64,000 nt of DNA from Bacteroidota bacterium (GTDB taxonomy: Bacteria; Bacteroidota; Bacteroidia; Flavobacteriales; Weeksellaceae): the NCBI GenBank assembly GCA_023393915.1, contig JAEXBS010000047.1, positions 62,001 to 126,000 on the forward strand, in the 5' to 3' direction. The translations under genes and the position numbers were made by a program. The notes under the pieces are model-generated. The model was given only the letters and a program-made list of their open reading frames with translations, did not search any database and was not told the DNA's origin. Shown here piece after piece: positions 34,193 through 42,416 of the stretch; the stretch's first letter is position 1, and each line of letters starts with the position of its first letter.

Positions 34193-34900
34193 TTATAAAT
34201 TTACCAAAGTCCCTACGGCTTCTCCTTGAACTACTTTTAATAAATTATTTTCCTGGTTCATGTCAAAAACCAAAATCGGGAGATGGTTTTCATGACTTAG
34301 CGTAAAGGCGGTCATATCCATCACTTTTAGATTCTTTTCAAAAACTTCGGCAAAAGACAGGGAGTGAAACTTCTTTGCATCAGCATTCTTTTCTGGATCA
34401 CTGTCGTAAATCCCATCTACGCGTGTCCCTTTTAAGATCACATCGGCACCAATTTCGATTGCTCTAAGTGTTGCGGCCGTATCGGTGGTAAAATAAGGGT
34501 TCCCTGTTCCGGCACCAAAAATAACCACTCTTCCTTTTTCCAAATGCCTTGTTGCTCTTCTTTTGATAAAAGGTTCGGCTACTTTATCCATCTCAATGGC
34601 ACTTTGAAGACGAGTATAAACGCCTATATTTTCAAGGGATCCTTGAAGCGCCATTCCATTAATAACCGTGGCTAGCATTCCCATGTAATCGCCTTGTACA
34701 CGATCCATACCGTTTGCAGCGCCCGCAAGTCCTCTGAAAATATTTCCGCCTCCAATGACAATGGCTACCTCACATCCTAAATCTACAACTTTCTTAATTT
34801 CAAGTGCGTATTGATTCAATCGATTGGTGTCGATTCCGTACGCACGGTCTCCCATAAGGGCTTCTCCACTGAGTTTAAGTAGGATTCTTTTGTATTTCAT
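34193..34900 (-). CDS. pyrH: UMP kinase
   Basis: 235 residues. Phosphorylates UMP to UDP. Amino acid kinase fold: LLKLSGEALMG at the start, VIGGGNIFRG, GTGNPYFTTDTAATLRA (nucleotide site) and GTRVDGIYDSDPE. Starts at ATG 34900 with a TATATTTG -7 box 20 bases upstream. It forms an operon with frr (61-base gap). Confidence 0.96.
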   Translation of the reverse strand: MKYKRILLKLSGEALMGDRAYGIDTNRLNQYALEIKKVVDLGCEVAIVIGGGNIFRGLAGAANGMDRVQGDYMGMLATVINGMALQGSLENIGVYTRLQSAIEMDKVAEPFIKRRATRHLEKGRVVIFGAGTGNPYFTTDTAATLRAIEIGADVILKGTRVDGIYDSDPEKNADAKKFHSLSFAEVFEKNLKVMDMTAFTLSHENHLPILVFDMNQENNLLKVVQGEAVGTLVNL

Positions 34901-34919
34901 TATAACTTGCTTCTGTGTG

Positions 34920-34927
34920 CAAATATA
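34920..34927 (-). promoter_or_regulatory. -7 box of pyrH-frr
   Basis: The minus strand reads TATATTTG, an exact consensus -7 box, 19 bases before the pyrH ATG. No -33 TTTG at the expected distance. Confidence 0.55.
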
Positions 34928-34978
34928 AGGAAATGGCCCGATTTAATTCTAGAGGGAATTGAAAATTCAATTTAAATT

Positions 34979-35033
34979 TTTGCTCCATTTAAATTTGGAG
35001 TATTTTTGTCCTAGAATTCAAGTCAATTGAATT
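34979..35033 (+). promoter_or_regulatory. cmk promoter with overlapping inverted repeat
   Basis: TTTG (34979-34982), 18 bases, TATTTTTG (35001-35008). The predicted start lies at the left end of an inverted repeat, AATTCAA (35015-35021) and TTGAATT (35027-35033) around GTCAA. The repeat could be an operator or an RNA hairpin at the 5' end. Confidence 0.5.
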
Positions 35034-35070
35034 TAGGCCAAGCAGTAGTCCAGCCTCTTGAAATTAATCT

Positions 35071-35100
35071 TTCTTGAAGTTTTTTTTTCACCTTCAAGAA
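35071..35100 (+). other. hairpin in the cmk leader
   Basis: TTCTTGAAG and CTTCAAGAA form a perfect 9-bp stem around a T-rich 12-base loop, ending 18 bases before the cmk ATG. It is followed by A-rich sequence, not T, so on the plus strand it is not a terminator. Confidence 0.45.
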
Positions 35101-35118
35101 AATGAAAAGAATGAACTT

Positions 35119-35793
35119 ATGAACAGAAAACCTGTGATTGCAATAGACGGACATTCCTCAACAGGAAAGTCTTCCATCTCCAAAGAAATTGCCCAAATTC
35201 TTGGACTCATTCACTTAGATACGGGTGCGCTTTACCGTGGAGTTACTTATTTTGCTCTTAAGAATTGCCTAGGAGAAGATGGTGCGATCGACCTAATGCA
35301 CTTAGCACAACAAATAGGTGAAATACATTTAGAGTTTAAAGAGGTAAATGGTGAACTTGAGCTTTATTTGAATGGAGCTAACATTGCCACAGAAATTCGA
35401 ACCCCAGAGGTCAGCCAGAATGTCAGTCAAGTGGCCAAAGAGGCCTTTGTTAGAAAGTTCTTGTTAGAAACCCAGCGCTCGATTGCAGAGAAAGGAGGAG
35501 TTATCATGGACGGGAGAGACATTGGTACCACGGTCCTACCTAAAGCAGACTACAAATTTTTCCTTACCGCCTCAATTGAGGAGCGGACAAAAAGAAGATT
35601 TCAAGAACTTCAATCGTTTGGAGTAGAAACTGATAGTGAATCCGTACGAGAAAACCTTTTAGCCCGTGACAAAATGGATTCAGAGAGAGAAGTATCTCCC
35701 TTGAAACAAGCTCCTGATGCCATTTTAATTGACAATACAGATTTAACCAAGGAGCAAACCATCTCGAAACTTCTTTCCTTTATTCAAGAGTAA
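35119..35793 (+). CDS. cmk: cytidylate kinase
   Basis: 224 residues from ATG 35119, directly before the PVIAIDGHSSTGKSS P-loop; the longer frame begins inside the leader hairpin and is rejected. Phosphorylates CMP and dCMP. Other motifs: LDTGALYRGVTYFAL (CMP site), MDGRDIGTTVLP, and ASIEERTKRRFQEL (lid). The ordinary short type, without fusion to a second domain. Confidence 0.95.
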   Translation: MNRKPVIAIDGHSSTGKSSISKEIAQILGLIHLDTGALYRGVTYFALKNCLGEDGAIDLMHLAQQIGEIHLEFKEVNGELELYLNGANIATEIRTPEVSQNVSQVAKEAFVRKFLLETQRSIAEKGGVIMDGRDIGTTVLPKADYKFFLTASIEERTKRRFQELQSFGVETDSESVRENLLARDKMDSEREVSPLKQAPDAILIDNTDLTKEQTISKLLSFIQE

Positions 35794-35874
35794 AAGACGA
35801 AAGTTTTTCAATCTGTACCTTTCTATTTTCAAAATTTCCACCTCATGGTATTAAATTGAGCTTTGACAATGGTT

Positions 35875-35891
35875 TGGCACTCTTGTTGTAC
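35875..35891 (+). promoter_or_regulatory. sigma54-like promoter of the YtxH gene
   Basis: TGGCACTCTTGTTGTAC: TGGCAC, five bases, TTGTA, close to the -24/-12 consensus TGGCAC-N5-TTGCA. Transcription would start near 35902, 40 bases before the YtxH ATG. The same 17-base pattern occurs at 9813-9829. No -7 TAnnTTTG box is seen in this gap. Confidence 0.5.
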
Positions 35892-35941
35892 CCAAGTAAC
35901 TAAGCAATTAAACACATTAATCACTTATAAAATTATTCAAA

Positions 35942-36355
35942 ATGTCAAAGAAAGGAAATAATACCGCTGCGGTACTCGCAGGACTTTTAGCTGGAGCAGC
36001 TGCAGGAGTTGTCTTGGGAATGCTTTATGCACCAGAAGAAGGAAAAGAAACAAGAAAAAAAATCAAAGCAAAGGCAGATGATTTAAAACATCAAGCCGAG
36101 GAGCAGTACGGAAAAACTTCAGAACAACTGAAGGATCAGTACCATAAAACTTCAGAACAACTAAAAGATCAATACGGTCAAGTTTCTGAGAAAGTTAAGG
36201 ATCAATACCATCAATTAGCTTCTCAAGTGAAAGAAACAACGGGAAAAGTAGTTTCCTCTGTTAAAGAAGGATACGACAAATACAAAGGTCAAGCTGCAGA
36301 TACGGTTGCAGAAGTTTCTAAGGATATTGAAACCGAACTGGACGGTCTTAAATAA
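35942..36355 (+). CDS. YtxH-domain envelope protein with 11-residue repeats
   Basis: 137 residues. The N-terminal YtxH part is a Gly/Ala-rich membrane helix (VLAGLLAGAAAGVVLGMLYAPEEGKETR). Residues 54-97 are four tandem 11-residue units of the type DQYHKTSEQLK, encoded by 33-base repeats at 36101-36232. Such hendecads form amphipathic helices as in LEA group 3 proteins. Predicted role: membrane-anchored stress protein, supported by the sigma54-like promoter and by the following holin-like gene. Function is not established for the family. Confidence 0.85.
   Translation: MSKKGNNTAAVLAGLLAGAAAGVVLGMLYAPEEGKETRKKIKAKADDLKHQAEEQYGKTSEQLKDQYHKTSEQLKDQYGQVSEKVKDQYHQLASQVKETTGKVVSSVKEGYDKYKGQAADTVAEVSKDIETELDGLK
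36101..36232 (+). repeat. four 33-bp tandem repeats in the YtxH gene
   Basis: Units start at 36101, 36134, 36167 and 36200. Units 1 and 2 share the stretch AAAACTTCAGAACAACT; units 3 and 4 are more diverged but keep the GATCA start and the amino-acid pattern. Confidence 0.85.
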
Positions 36356-36393
36356 GGAGATGGTTTCTTAAAGAGACTCCGATAAATACACTC

Positions 36394-36430
36394 ATGGGAA
36401 ACTTAGTATTTTTTTAAGTTTCCCATTTTT
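36394..36430 (+). terminator. intrinsic terminator after the YtxH gene
   Basis: ATGGGAAACTTA pairs perfectly with TAAGTTTCCCAT (12 bp), followed by TTTTT. It separates the YtxH gene from the holin-like gene. Confidence 0.9.
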
Positions 36431-36461
36431 CTTACTTTTATGCTCTAAAAATTCATTCTCT

Positions 36462-36770
36462 ATGATTGATACCTTAAAAGACTATGCTGAAAAGCGATTA
36501 GAACTACTTAAACTTCAGGCCACTGAGAAATCTTCTTTAGGAGCTGGTAATTTGGTCTTCATTATTTTAGTTAGTATCACCCTACTTTTTTTCATTGTCC
36601 TTCTGAACATCGGCCTAGGACTTTGGATTGGATCTTTATTAGGGAATTATGCGTACGGTCTACTGATTATGGCCGGTTTCTATCTACTGCTTACCCTTAT
36701 TTTATTTGCCCTTCGAAAAGCGGTACTCAATTCGGTAGCAGGCTCTATTATAAAATTCATGTATAAATAA
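36462..36770 (+). CDS. holin-superfamily-like small membrane protein
   Basis: 102 residues with two strong hydrophobic helices (NLVFIILVSITLLFFIVLLNIGLGL and YGLLIMAGFYLLLTLILFAL) after an amphipathic N-terminus (TLKDYAEKRLELLKLQA). This matches the chromosomal phage-holin-like family that often sits beside YtxH genes. There is no phage context, so lysis is unlikely; an envelope role is inferred. Three bases separate it from the next gene. Confidence 0.75.
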   Translation: MIDTLKDYAEKRLELLKLQATEKSSLGAGNLVFIILVSITLLFFIVLLNIGLGLWIGSLLGNYAYGLLIMAGFYLLLTLILFALRKAVLNSVAGSIIKFMYK

Positions 36771-36773
36771 AGT

Positions 36774-37265
36774 ATGGCAAATCCAAAATCAATATCAGAA
36801 TTACGAGCTAGAAAATTAGCCCTTAAACAAGAAGTGAAAGACTTAGAGGAGCTCATTACCTTTGAGCACCCTAAAGAAAGCTTAAGTCTATTAACAGGAG
36901 GTGCCACCGATGGTTTTCTTACAGAGAAGACCACAGAAGACGGTAGAAATAAATTAGCACTTAAAACAGCCCCACTCATCAAAAGCATTGGTAACAGCAT
37001 TATGGGTCGCAATCCTAACCATGCGCTTTTTGCATTAGATCACAGTGGAAGCACAAGTAATTTAGTTGAAACTTCTTTCCGCCTAGGCTCTGTAGCATTA
37101 ATGGGAGGACTTGTAAAATCCACACTTAAGGGAAAAGGATGGAAAAATAAAGTGCTCGGGCTCGCCTTAGTTTACGTTCTTCCAGTGGCCCTAAAATTCT
37201 TGAGACAAAAACTGGAAAATTACTCTAGAAACAAAAGCATCTCAAGTATTGAAAAATTAATTTAA
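36774..37265 (+). CDS. hypothetical protein of the YtxH-holin group
   Basis: 163 residues, family not recognised. Residues 6-30 form a charged helix (ISELRARKLALKQEVKDLEELI) that could be a coiled coil. The C-terminal half contains a Gly-rich stretch and a hydrophobic helix (KVLGLALVYVLPVALKFLRQKL). Its tight linkage to the holin-like gene suggests an envelope function. It converges on trmH with a four-base overlap at the stop codons. Confidence 0.65.
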   Translation: MANPKSISELRARKLALKQEVKDLEELITFEHPKESLSLLTGGATDGFLTEKTTEDGRNKLALKTAPLIKSIGNSIMGRNPNHALFALDHSGSTSNLVETSFRLGSVALMGGLVKSTLKGKGWKNKVLGLALVYVLPVALKFLRQKLENYSRNKSISSIEKLI

Positions 37266-38005
37266 GTTCGCTTTTTCGAAAAAAGCTGACCCAAAATAAT
37301 TCCTGCAGCCATAGAAACATTTAAACTTTCTGTGGCTTTTTGTTTCCCAAACCTTGGAATCTGTATTGATTTAGTTAATTGTTCACGGGTGCTCTCTCGC
37401 ATTCCTTTCCCTTCACTTCCCAGTATCAAATTCATAGGATATGAAAATTCATGAGCGTACAGATTATCTCCGTCCATATCGGTACCCACATTCTGCACCG
37501 ATGAACGTGCAAGAAAATCTTCTAAATTAAGGTAAATCACTTTTACCCGGGTAAAGGAACCCATTGATGCTTGAATTACTTTAGGATTGTAGTAGTCTAC
37601 CGTATCCTCACTGCAAATTAATTGCTCGAGTCCAAACCAATCGCATAATCTAATTAAAGTTCCTAAGTTACCTGGATCTTGAATGCCGTCCAATACCAAC
37701 TGTAAATCCATAACTTCTGGACTTTTCGGTTCTAAAAGCTCGACCAGTGCAACGGAATCTTTTGGATGTTGCAAAAAACTTATTTTTTTCAGGTCCCTTG
37801 GCGTGATTTCTGTTATCAAATCACTGTCAAGTCCGCTAAAAAGCGGATCGGAAGGCTCAAGAGTATAAATTTCTTTAATGCGGTAAGAGGAACCCAGGAG
37901 CTCTCTTATCGTTTTATTGCCTTCAACCAAAAACAAATTGTATTTTTGTCTGAACTTCTTTTTATCTAAAGACTGAATAACTTTTATTTTATGAGCGGTA
38001 AGCAT
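37262..38005 (-). CDS. TrmH/SpoU-family RNA 2'-O-methyltransferase
   Basis: 247 residues from ATG 38005. An N-terminal substrate-binding domain (IQSLDKKKFRQKYNLFLVEGNKTIREL) is followed by the SPOUT knot: VLDGIQDPGNLGTLIR (motif 1 with Asn and Arg), LILGSEGKGM (motif 2) and IPRFGKQKATESLNVSMAAGI (motif 3). It methylates rRNA or tRNA with SAM; the exact site cannot be told. Its first five codons overlap the first five codons of tamL on the other strand. Confidence 0.9.
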   Translation of the reverse strand: MLTAHKIKVIQSLDKKKFRQKYNLFLVEGNKTIRELLGSSYRIKEIYTLEPSDPLFSGLDSDLITEITPRDLKKISFLQHPKDSVALVELLEPKSPEVMDLQLVLDGIQDPGNLGTLIRLCDWFGLEQLICSEDTVDYYNPKVIQASMGSFTRVKVIYLNLEDFLARSSVQNVGTDMDGDNLYAHEFSYPMNLILGSEGKGMRESTREQLTKSIQIPRFGKQKATESLNVSMAAGIILGQLFSKKRT

Positions 38006-40564
38006 TTCAGGAAATATCTTCAAAAGTATCACATATTTTTTTCTGCCGCAACCTCACTTGGGGTTCTCTATGCGTGCAGTACAACAAAAAAAGTTCCAGA
38101 GGGTGAATATCTGCTGGTGAAAAACCGTTATCACTATTTAGATTCGAAAGAACATTCCTCAGAACTTCCTAGCTACGTTAGCCAACAACCCAATAAAAAA
38201 GCCATGTTCCTATTTCCGATCGGACTCATGGCCTATAATTTAGCCAATCCAAAGTACGACACCCTGTTAACCGAGTACATGACCTATCCGTCGGAGATTC
38301 GGAATCAGAAGCTAAGAGACTCACTATTCTTAAAGTACGATATGCCTCAAGAGGTAGGTAAGAACCTATTTGTTGATCGGTTTTTGCACACCATTGGACA
38401 ACCTCCGGTGATATTAGACCAAAGCCAAAGTGAAAACAGTGCGGAAAATATTCGTAAACGTTTAGTGTATAGAGGATTCTGGGACTCCCAAGTTGAATTT
38501 AAACACGATCTGGACTCTTCTACGAAAAAGGCTGAAGTAGATTACTTAATCCAACATAAGGACCCAACAAAAATTTCGGAATACTACTACGACATTCCAG
38601 ACCCTAATATTAAGTCCGAGTACGAAAAAGAACTACAAAAAAGTAAAGTTTTATCTGGAGACGTCTTAGACCAAACTCAATTAGAAGACGAAATCCAGCG
38701 CATCAATGAGCAAATGAAGGCCGAAGGATACTATCGCTTCAATGCATCGAACGATGAGATTTATTTTACTGCCGATACCTTAAACAGCCGTAAAGAAGTA
38801 CCCCTTGTGATGACCATCGAGAAAGATTCGATTGGTACACCTTATAAAAAATCCACCATTGGAGATATCAAAGTATACGTTTTAGAAACGATGGAGGACG
38901 TACCGGAGACGACTAAAGATTCTCTTCGGGGTATTAATTTTTACAAGCTTGATGATCAATACAAAACTCCCGCCCTATGGCGTCCTATCATCTTAAGAAA
39001 AGGAGAAGTATACAATCAAAGAAACTTGGATTTAACCAAGAGAAACATCTCGGCTATGAACAATTTTAGTCTGATTAGTTACGAGGAAGATTTCAAGAAG
39101 GGTTCCGATAGCGTTATTGATGTATCGTATTACCTCTCTCCACTACCCAAGTACGATTTGAGAACGGCTTTGGATTTAAGCTATTCGCAGATTTTAAATT
39201 TTGGTCTTTCACCTTCAGTGGATCTTACATCAAGAAATGTTTTTGGAGGAGCTGAAAATTTAACCGTTGGTATTTCCGGTATTGTAGGGAGTGTTAAGAA
39301 TACCAAAGACCTAGAGAAAAGATCCTTAGCCTATGAAGTTAGTGCTCAGGGGACCTTAAGTTTTCCTAGGCTCCTACTTCCGTTTCGTTCTTACAAATTA
39401 TTCCCAAAACGCTATTCTCCTACTTCCAACATTAATTTAGGGGTGAGTGTACAAAACAATATTGGTCTTGGTCGGGTTACTTTCAACACTGGACTCAATT
39501 ATTTTGCTAATGTGAATGACATTGTAACGCACCGTCTTTCCCTTTTTAATACGCAACTTAGTTTAACGCAGAACAAAGACCGGTACTACGAATATTTCCC
39601 TCAGGACGGCGCTTTTAGGGACTCCATGTTTGAGTACTACTCTCCTGAACTCTATGAAGAGTTTCAAGCAGGTCAGTTGTCTTCCGATGATTTAGCCTCT
39701 ACTATTTTAAACGATAGGGTCTTCCAATCTACCCTCAATGGAGAATCGTTAGACCTATTTAATAACTTTAGACAGTCCATCATTAACAAAGACCGTCAAA
39801 CGCAGGACGTTCTGATTTCTTCTCTGATTTACAACTTCATCTACAATGAAATCGGAAAAAAAGATTATTTTAATCCCTTCTACTTTAATGCAAAAGTAGA
39901 AACAGCGGGTAATCTTTTAGGCATTTTAGCTAAAAACGAAACCTCTGCTGAAGGTGTAGCTAGCAGCAATGAGCAAAAGTCCATCTTTAACATTCCTTAT
40001 TCTCAGTTCGTCAAATTTGATTTTGATGTAAGAAAGTACTTCCAATTCTTTGAGGGAAAACACACGCTTGCTCTAAGGCAATTTGTTGGTATTGGAATTC
40101 CCTACGGTAATTCATCTACTATGCCTTTTGTACGTTCATATTTCAATGGAGGATCCAATGATATTAGAGCTTGGAGAGTCTTTGGAGGACTGGGACCTGC
40201 CGACTCACAATTGGACGAAAGAGTAAGGGCCTACGTCATGGACAATATAAAGCTCACTACGAATATAGAATACCGCATGCCTTTTAATTCGATGTTTGAA
40301 GGAGCCGCATTTGTCGATGCCGGAAACATTTGGAACTTAAAAGACAGTGGGTTTGGAGACCAGTTTAAATTCAATAAATTCATTTCTCAAATGGGTGTCG
40401 GTGCAGGATTAGGACTCAGAGTAAACGTGGCCTATATCACCCTTAGACTGGATGCAGCGTGGAAAGTTCACGATCCCAACCGCCCTATGGGAGATCGTTG
40501 GGTGATCTCTAAATGGCAACCGTTTAAACCAACATTGAATTTTGCTTTTGGTTATCCTTTCTAA
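37991..40564 (+). CDS. tamL: TamL, BamA-family outer-membrane lipoprotein
   Basis: 857 residues. The N-terminus has a lipoprotein signal ending LGVLYACS, so it is acylated, the feature that separates TamL from BamA. POTRA domains occupy about 30-340 (IRKRLVYRGFWDSQVEF; GEVYNQRNLDLTKRNISAMNNFSLISYEED), then a 16-strand barrel: FGLSPSVDLTSRNVFGGAENL, MPFVRSYFNGGSNDIRAWR (the conserved lid-lock region), and a C-terminal strand ending LNFAFGYPF. It inserts outer-membrane proteins together with a TamB homologue not in this window. The -7-like TAACTTTT at 37978-37985 lies six bases before the ATG. Confidence 0.92.
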   Translation: MSGKHFRKYLQKYHIFFSAATSLGVLYACSTTKKVPEGEYLLVKNRYHYLDSKEHSSELPSYVSQQPNKKAMFLFPIGLMAYNLANPKYDTLLTEYMTYPSEIRNQKLRDSLFLKYDMPQEVGKNLFVDRFLHTIGQPPVILDQSQSENSAENIRKRLVYRGFWDSQVEFKHDLDSSTKKAEVDYLIQHKDPTKISEYYYDIPDPNIKSEYEKELQKSKVLSGDVLDQTQLEDEIQRINEQMKAEGYYRFNASNDEIYFTADTLNSRKEVPLVMTIEKDSIGTPYKKSTIGDIKVYVLETMEDVPETTKDSLRGINFYKLDDQYKTPALWRPIILRKGEVYNQRNLDLTKRNISAMNNFSLISYEEDFKKGSDSVIDVSYYLSPLPKYDLRTALDLSYSQILNFGLSPSVDLTSRNVFGGAENLTVGISGIVGSVKNTKDLEKRSLAYEVSAQGTLSFPRLLLPFRSYKLFPKRYSPTSNINLGVSVQNNIGLGRVTFNTGLNYFANVNDIVTHRLSLFNTQLSLTQNKDRYYEYFPQDGAFRDSMFEYYSPELYEEFQAGQLSSDDLASTILNDRVFQSTLNGESLDLFNNFRQSIINKDRQTQDVLISSLIYNFIYNEIGKKDYFNPFYFNAKVETAGNLLGILAKNETSAEGVASSNEQKSIFNIPYSQFVKFDFDVRKYFQFFEGKHTLALRQFVGIGIPYGNSSTMPFVRSYFNGGSNDIRAWRVFGGLGPADSQLDERVRAYVMDNIKLTTNIEYRMPFNSMFEGAAFVDAGNIWNLKDSGFGDQFKFNKFISQMGVGAGLGLRVNVAYITLRLDAAWKVHDPNRPMGDRWVISKWQPFKPTLNFAFGYPF

Positions 40565-40601
40565 TTAAATTAAATAAAATAAGAACTAAACTAGAATCAA
40601 T

Positions 40602-40630
40602 AAGGCCCTTTGAAAATTCAAAGGGCCTTT
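40602..40630. terminator. bidirectional terminator between tamL and clpS
   Basis: AAGGCCCTTTGAA pairs perfectly with TTCAAAGGGCCTT (13 bp) around AA, flanked by T on both strands. Confidence 0.93.
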
Positions 40631-40652
40631 ATTAATTTAGGTGGTGATTAAT

Positions 40653-40973
40653 TTACACAATTTGGCTTGTAAGTCCTTTAGAAAGAAGTTTTTCATGCAT
40701 AGGCATGAGTTTTTCAATGGCTCCTGACTTCACGCTGCATTTCCCTTTAAAATGAATCAGTAAAGTGCACTGCTCCGCTTGCTCAGGGGTATGACCACAA
40801 ATTTGAATCAAGCACTCAATAACATAATCAAAAGTATGCACATCATCGTTCCAAACGATGAGTTTGTTTTCTAAGTCCGTTTCCTCTAGAACAAGAACAT
40901 CGAGTTCTTCTTCTCTTTTGGGATCATTTAAGTCCTTAGTATAAACAATTCTATGTACTATGTTTTTTTTCAT
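40653..40973 (-). CDS. clpS: ClpS adaptor of the Clp protease
   Basis: 106 residues. Delivers N-degron proteins to ClpAP/ClpCP. The key surface is WNDDVHTFDYVIECL (residues 41-55): the Asn-Asp pair and the following hydrophobics bind the N-terminal residue of the substrate. LLIHFKGKCSVKSG follows, with the conserved His-x-x-Gly. It lies two bases after the CorC-type gene and is probably co-transcribed. Confidence 0.93.
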   Translation of the reverse strand: MKKNIVHRIVYTKDLNDPKREEELDVLVLEETDLENKLIVWNDDVHTFDYVIECLIQICGHTPEQAEQCTLLIHFKGKCSVKSGAIEKLMPMHEKLLSKGLTSQIV

Positions 40974-40975
40974 AT

Positions 40976-42337
40976 TTACAAATCTCCTTGCATCTCTTCC
41001 TCGGAGAGTAAGTCCTGCTCTTTTGCTAAATAGACGAGCTCTACGACTTCTACACTTTTATTATTCATTTTAAGAATCTTAAAGTGATAGCCACTAAGTT
41101 CAAACTCTTGGTTTTCTTCTGGAATATTTTCAAGTTCGTGAAGAATGTAACCCGCTAAGGTATTGAACTCTCCTTCTTCTGATAAGGGCAGTTCTAAAGG
41201 AAGGTGCTCATTGATTTCTTCAAGAGGCTGGGTAGCTTGAACCCAATAGATGTTTTCTCCTACCAAATCAACGATTTTCTCCTCATCATCCTCCTCGTCT
41301 TGAATCTCTCCCACGAGCTCCTCTAAAATATCTTCTAAGGTGATAATTCCTTCTGTTCCTCCAAATTCGTCAATAACAATAGCCAAATGCTGTTTCTTTT
41401 GCTGAAAGACTTTCATTAGATCAGAAATCTTTTTACTTCCCACTACAAAGAAGGCATCACGCATTAAGGATTCAAGAACCTGATGATCTACTGCGCTTTT
41501 GCGTTTTACGTATTCCCTTATAATTTCTTTTGCATAGAAAATCCCAACAATATTGTCGATAGAATCCTTATACACAGGAATACGAGAGTATCCACTGTCC
41601 ATAATTTGTGAAATAATTTCCTCTACAGGATCTTCAATATCAATGGAAAGTATGTTCTGACGGGGCACCATGATTTGCTTAGCGCTGTGGTCTGTAAAAT
41701 CAAAAGCATTTTTAATGATCTCGTAGTTCTCTTCTTGAATTTCGCCGCTATCTGCCGATTGCTTCACTAAAAGCTGAAGTTCCTCTGTAGAGTGAATTTC
41801 TTGGTCAGAGGCCGGATGAATCTTCATTAGTCGTAAAAACGCATTAGACATTTGGTTCATTGTCCAAATAAAAGGCTTGAAGACCGTATAAAAAACACGC
41901 AATGGGATGGCAATGGCCATTGTAGTTGGTTCCGCTTTTCTAATTGCAATGGATTTAGGAATAAGCTCTCCAAATACAATGTGCATAACAGTTACAATCA
42001 GGAAGCTGATCACTAAAGAAATCGTAGTGATCGTTGCAGGATCCATAGCCATTCCAAAATTAATAAATGCATTTTCAATGATATGGTGCATAGCGCTTTC
42101 CCCTACCCAACCTAAAGCTAAGGAAGCCAAAGTAATCCCCAGCTGCGTAGCAGAAAGGTATTCATCGAGATGCTTAATTATGTGTTCTGAATGTTTTGCC
42201 AGCTGGTGGCCTTCTGCTGCTTTAAGATGAATCTGCGAGTAACGTACTTTGACGATGGAAAACTCGGCAGCAACAAAAAATCCGTTAAGTAGTACTAAAA
42301 ATAAAGCTAATAAAATCTTGACTAAGTCTGAGTCCAT
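40976..42337 (-). CDS. CNNM/CorC-type membrane transporter (DUF21-CBS-CorC_HlyC)
   Basis: 453 residues: DUF21 membrane domain with four helices (1-190), a CBS pair (about 205-330; QIMVPRQNILSIDIED, then IVIDEFGGTEGIITLEDILEELVGEI) and a CorC_HlyC domain at the C-terminus. Family members export or sense Mg2+ and Co2+; the older name is hemolysin-like. In Flavobacteriia the related GldE acts in gliding, but no gld gene is adjacent, so a cation role is favoured. An exact -7 box lies 24 bases upstream. Confidence 0.9.
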   Translation of the reverse strand: MDSDLVKILLALFLVLLNGFFVAAEFSIVKVRYSQIHLKAAEGHQLAKHSEHIIKHLDEYLSATQLGITLASLALGWVGESAMHHIIENAFINFGMAMDPATITTISLVISFLIVTVMHIVFGELIPKSIAIRKAEPTTMAIAIPLRVFYTVFKPFIWTMNQMSNAFLRLMKIHPASDQEIHSTEELQLLVKQSADSGEIQEENYEIIKNAFDFTDHSAKQIMVPRQNILSIDIEDPVEEIISQIMDSGYSRIPVYKDSIDNIVGIFYAKEIIREYVKRKSAVDHQVLESLMRDAFFVVGSKKISDLMKVFQQKKQHLAIVIDEFGGTEGIITLEDILEELVGEIQDEEDDEEKIVDLVGENIYWVQATQPLEEINEHLPLELPLSEEGEFNTLAGYILHELENIPEENQEFELSGYHFKILKMNNKSVEVVELVYLAKEQDLLSEEEMQGDL

Positions 42338-42360
42338 TTAATAGTGGATAACAATTGCTG

Positions 42361-42368
42361 CAAATATA
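42361..42368 (-). promoter_or_regulatory. -7 box of the CorC-type gene
   Basis: The minus strand reads TATATTTG, exact consensus, 23 bases before the ATG. No -33 TTTG at the expected place. Confidence 0.5.
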
Positions 42369-42416
42369 GTTAATTTTTTATTGGCTGATTTTTATTTCTG
42401 GCAAGATAAAGCCCTT

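Noticed and set aside
36101..36232. CRISPR-like repeats
   Set aside because: The 33-base repeats are contiguous, without spacers, and encode a regular 11-residue protein repeat.
36462..36770. prophage lysis gene
   Set aside because: The holin-like protein has no phage neighbours; it belongs to a chromosomal group with YtxH.
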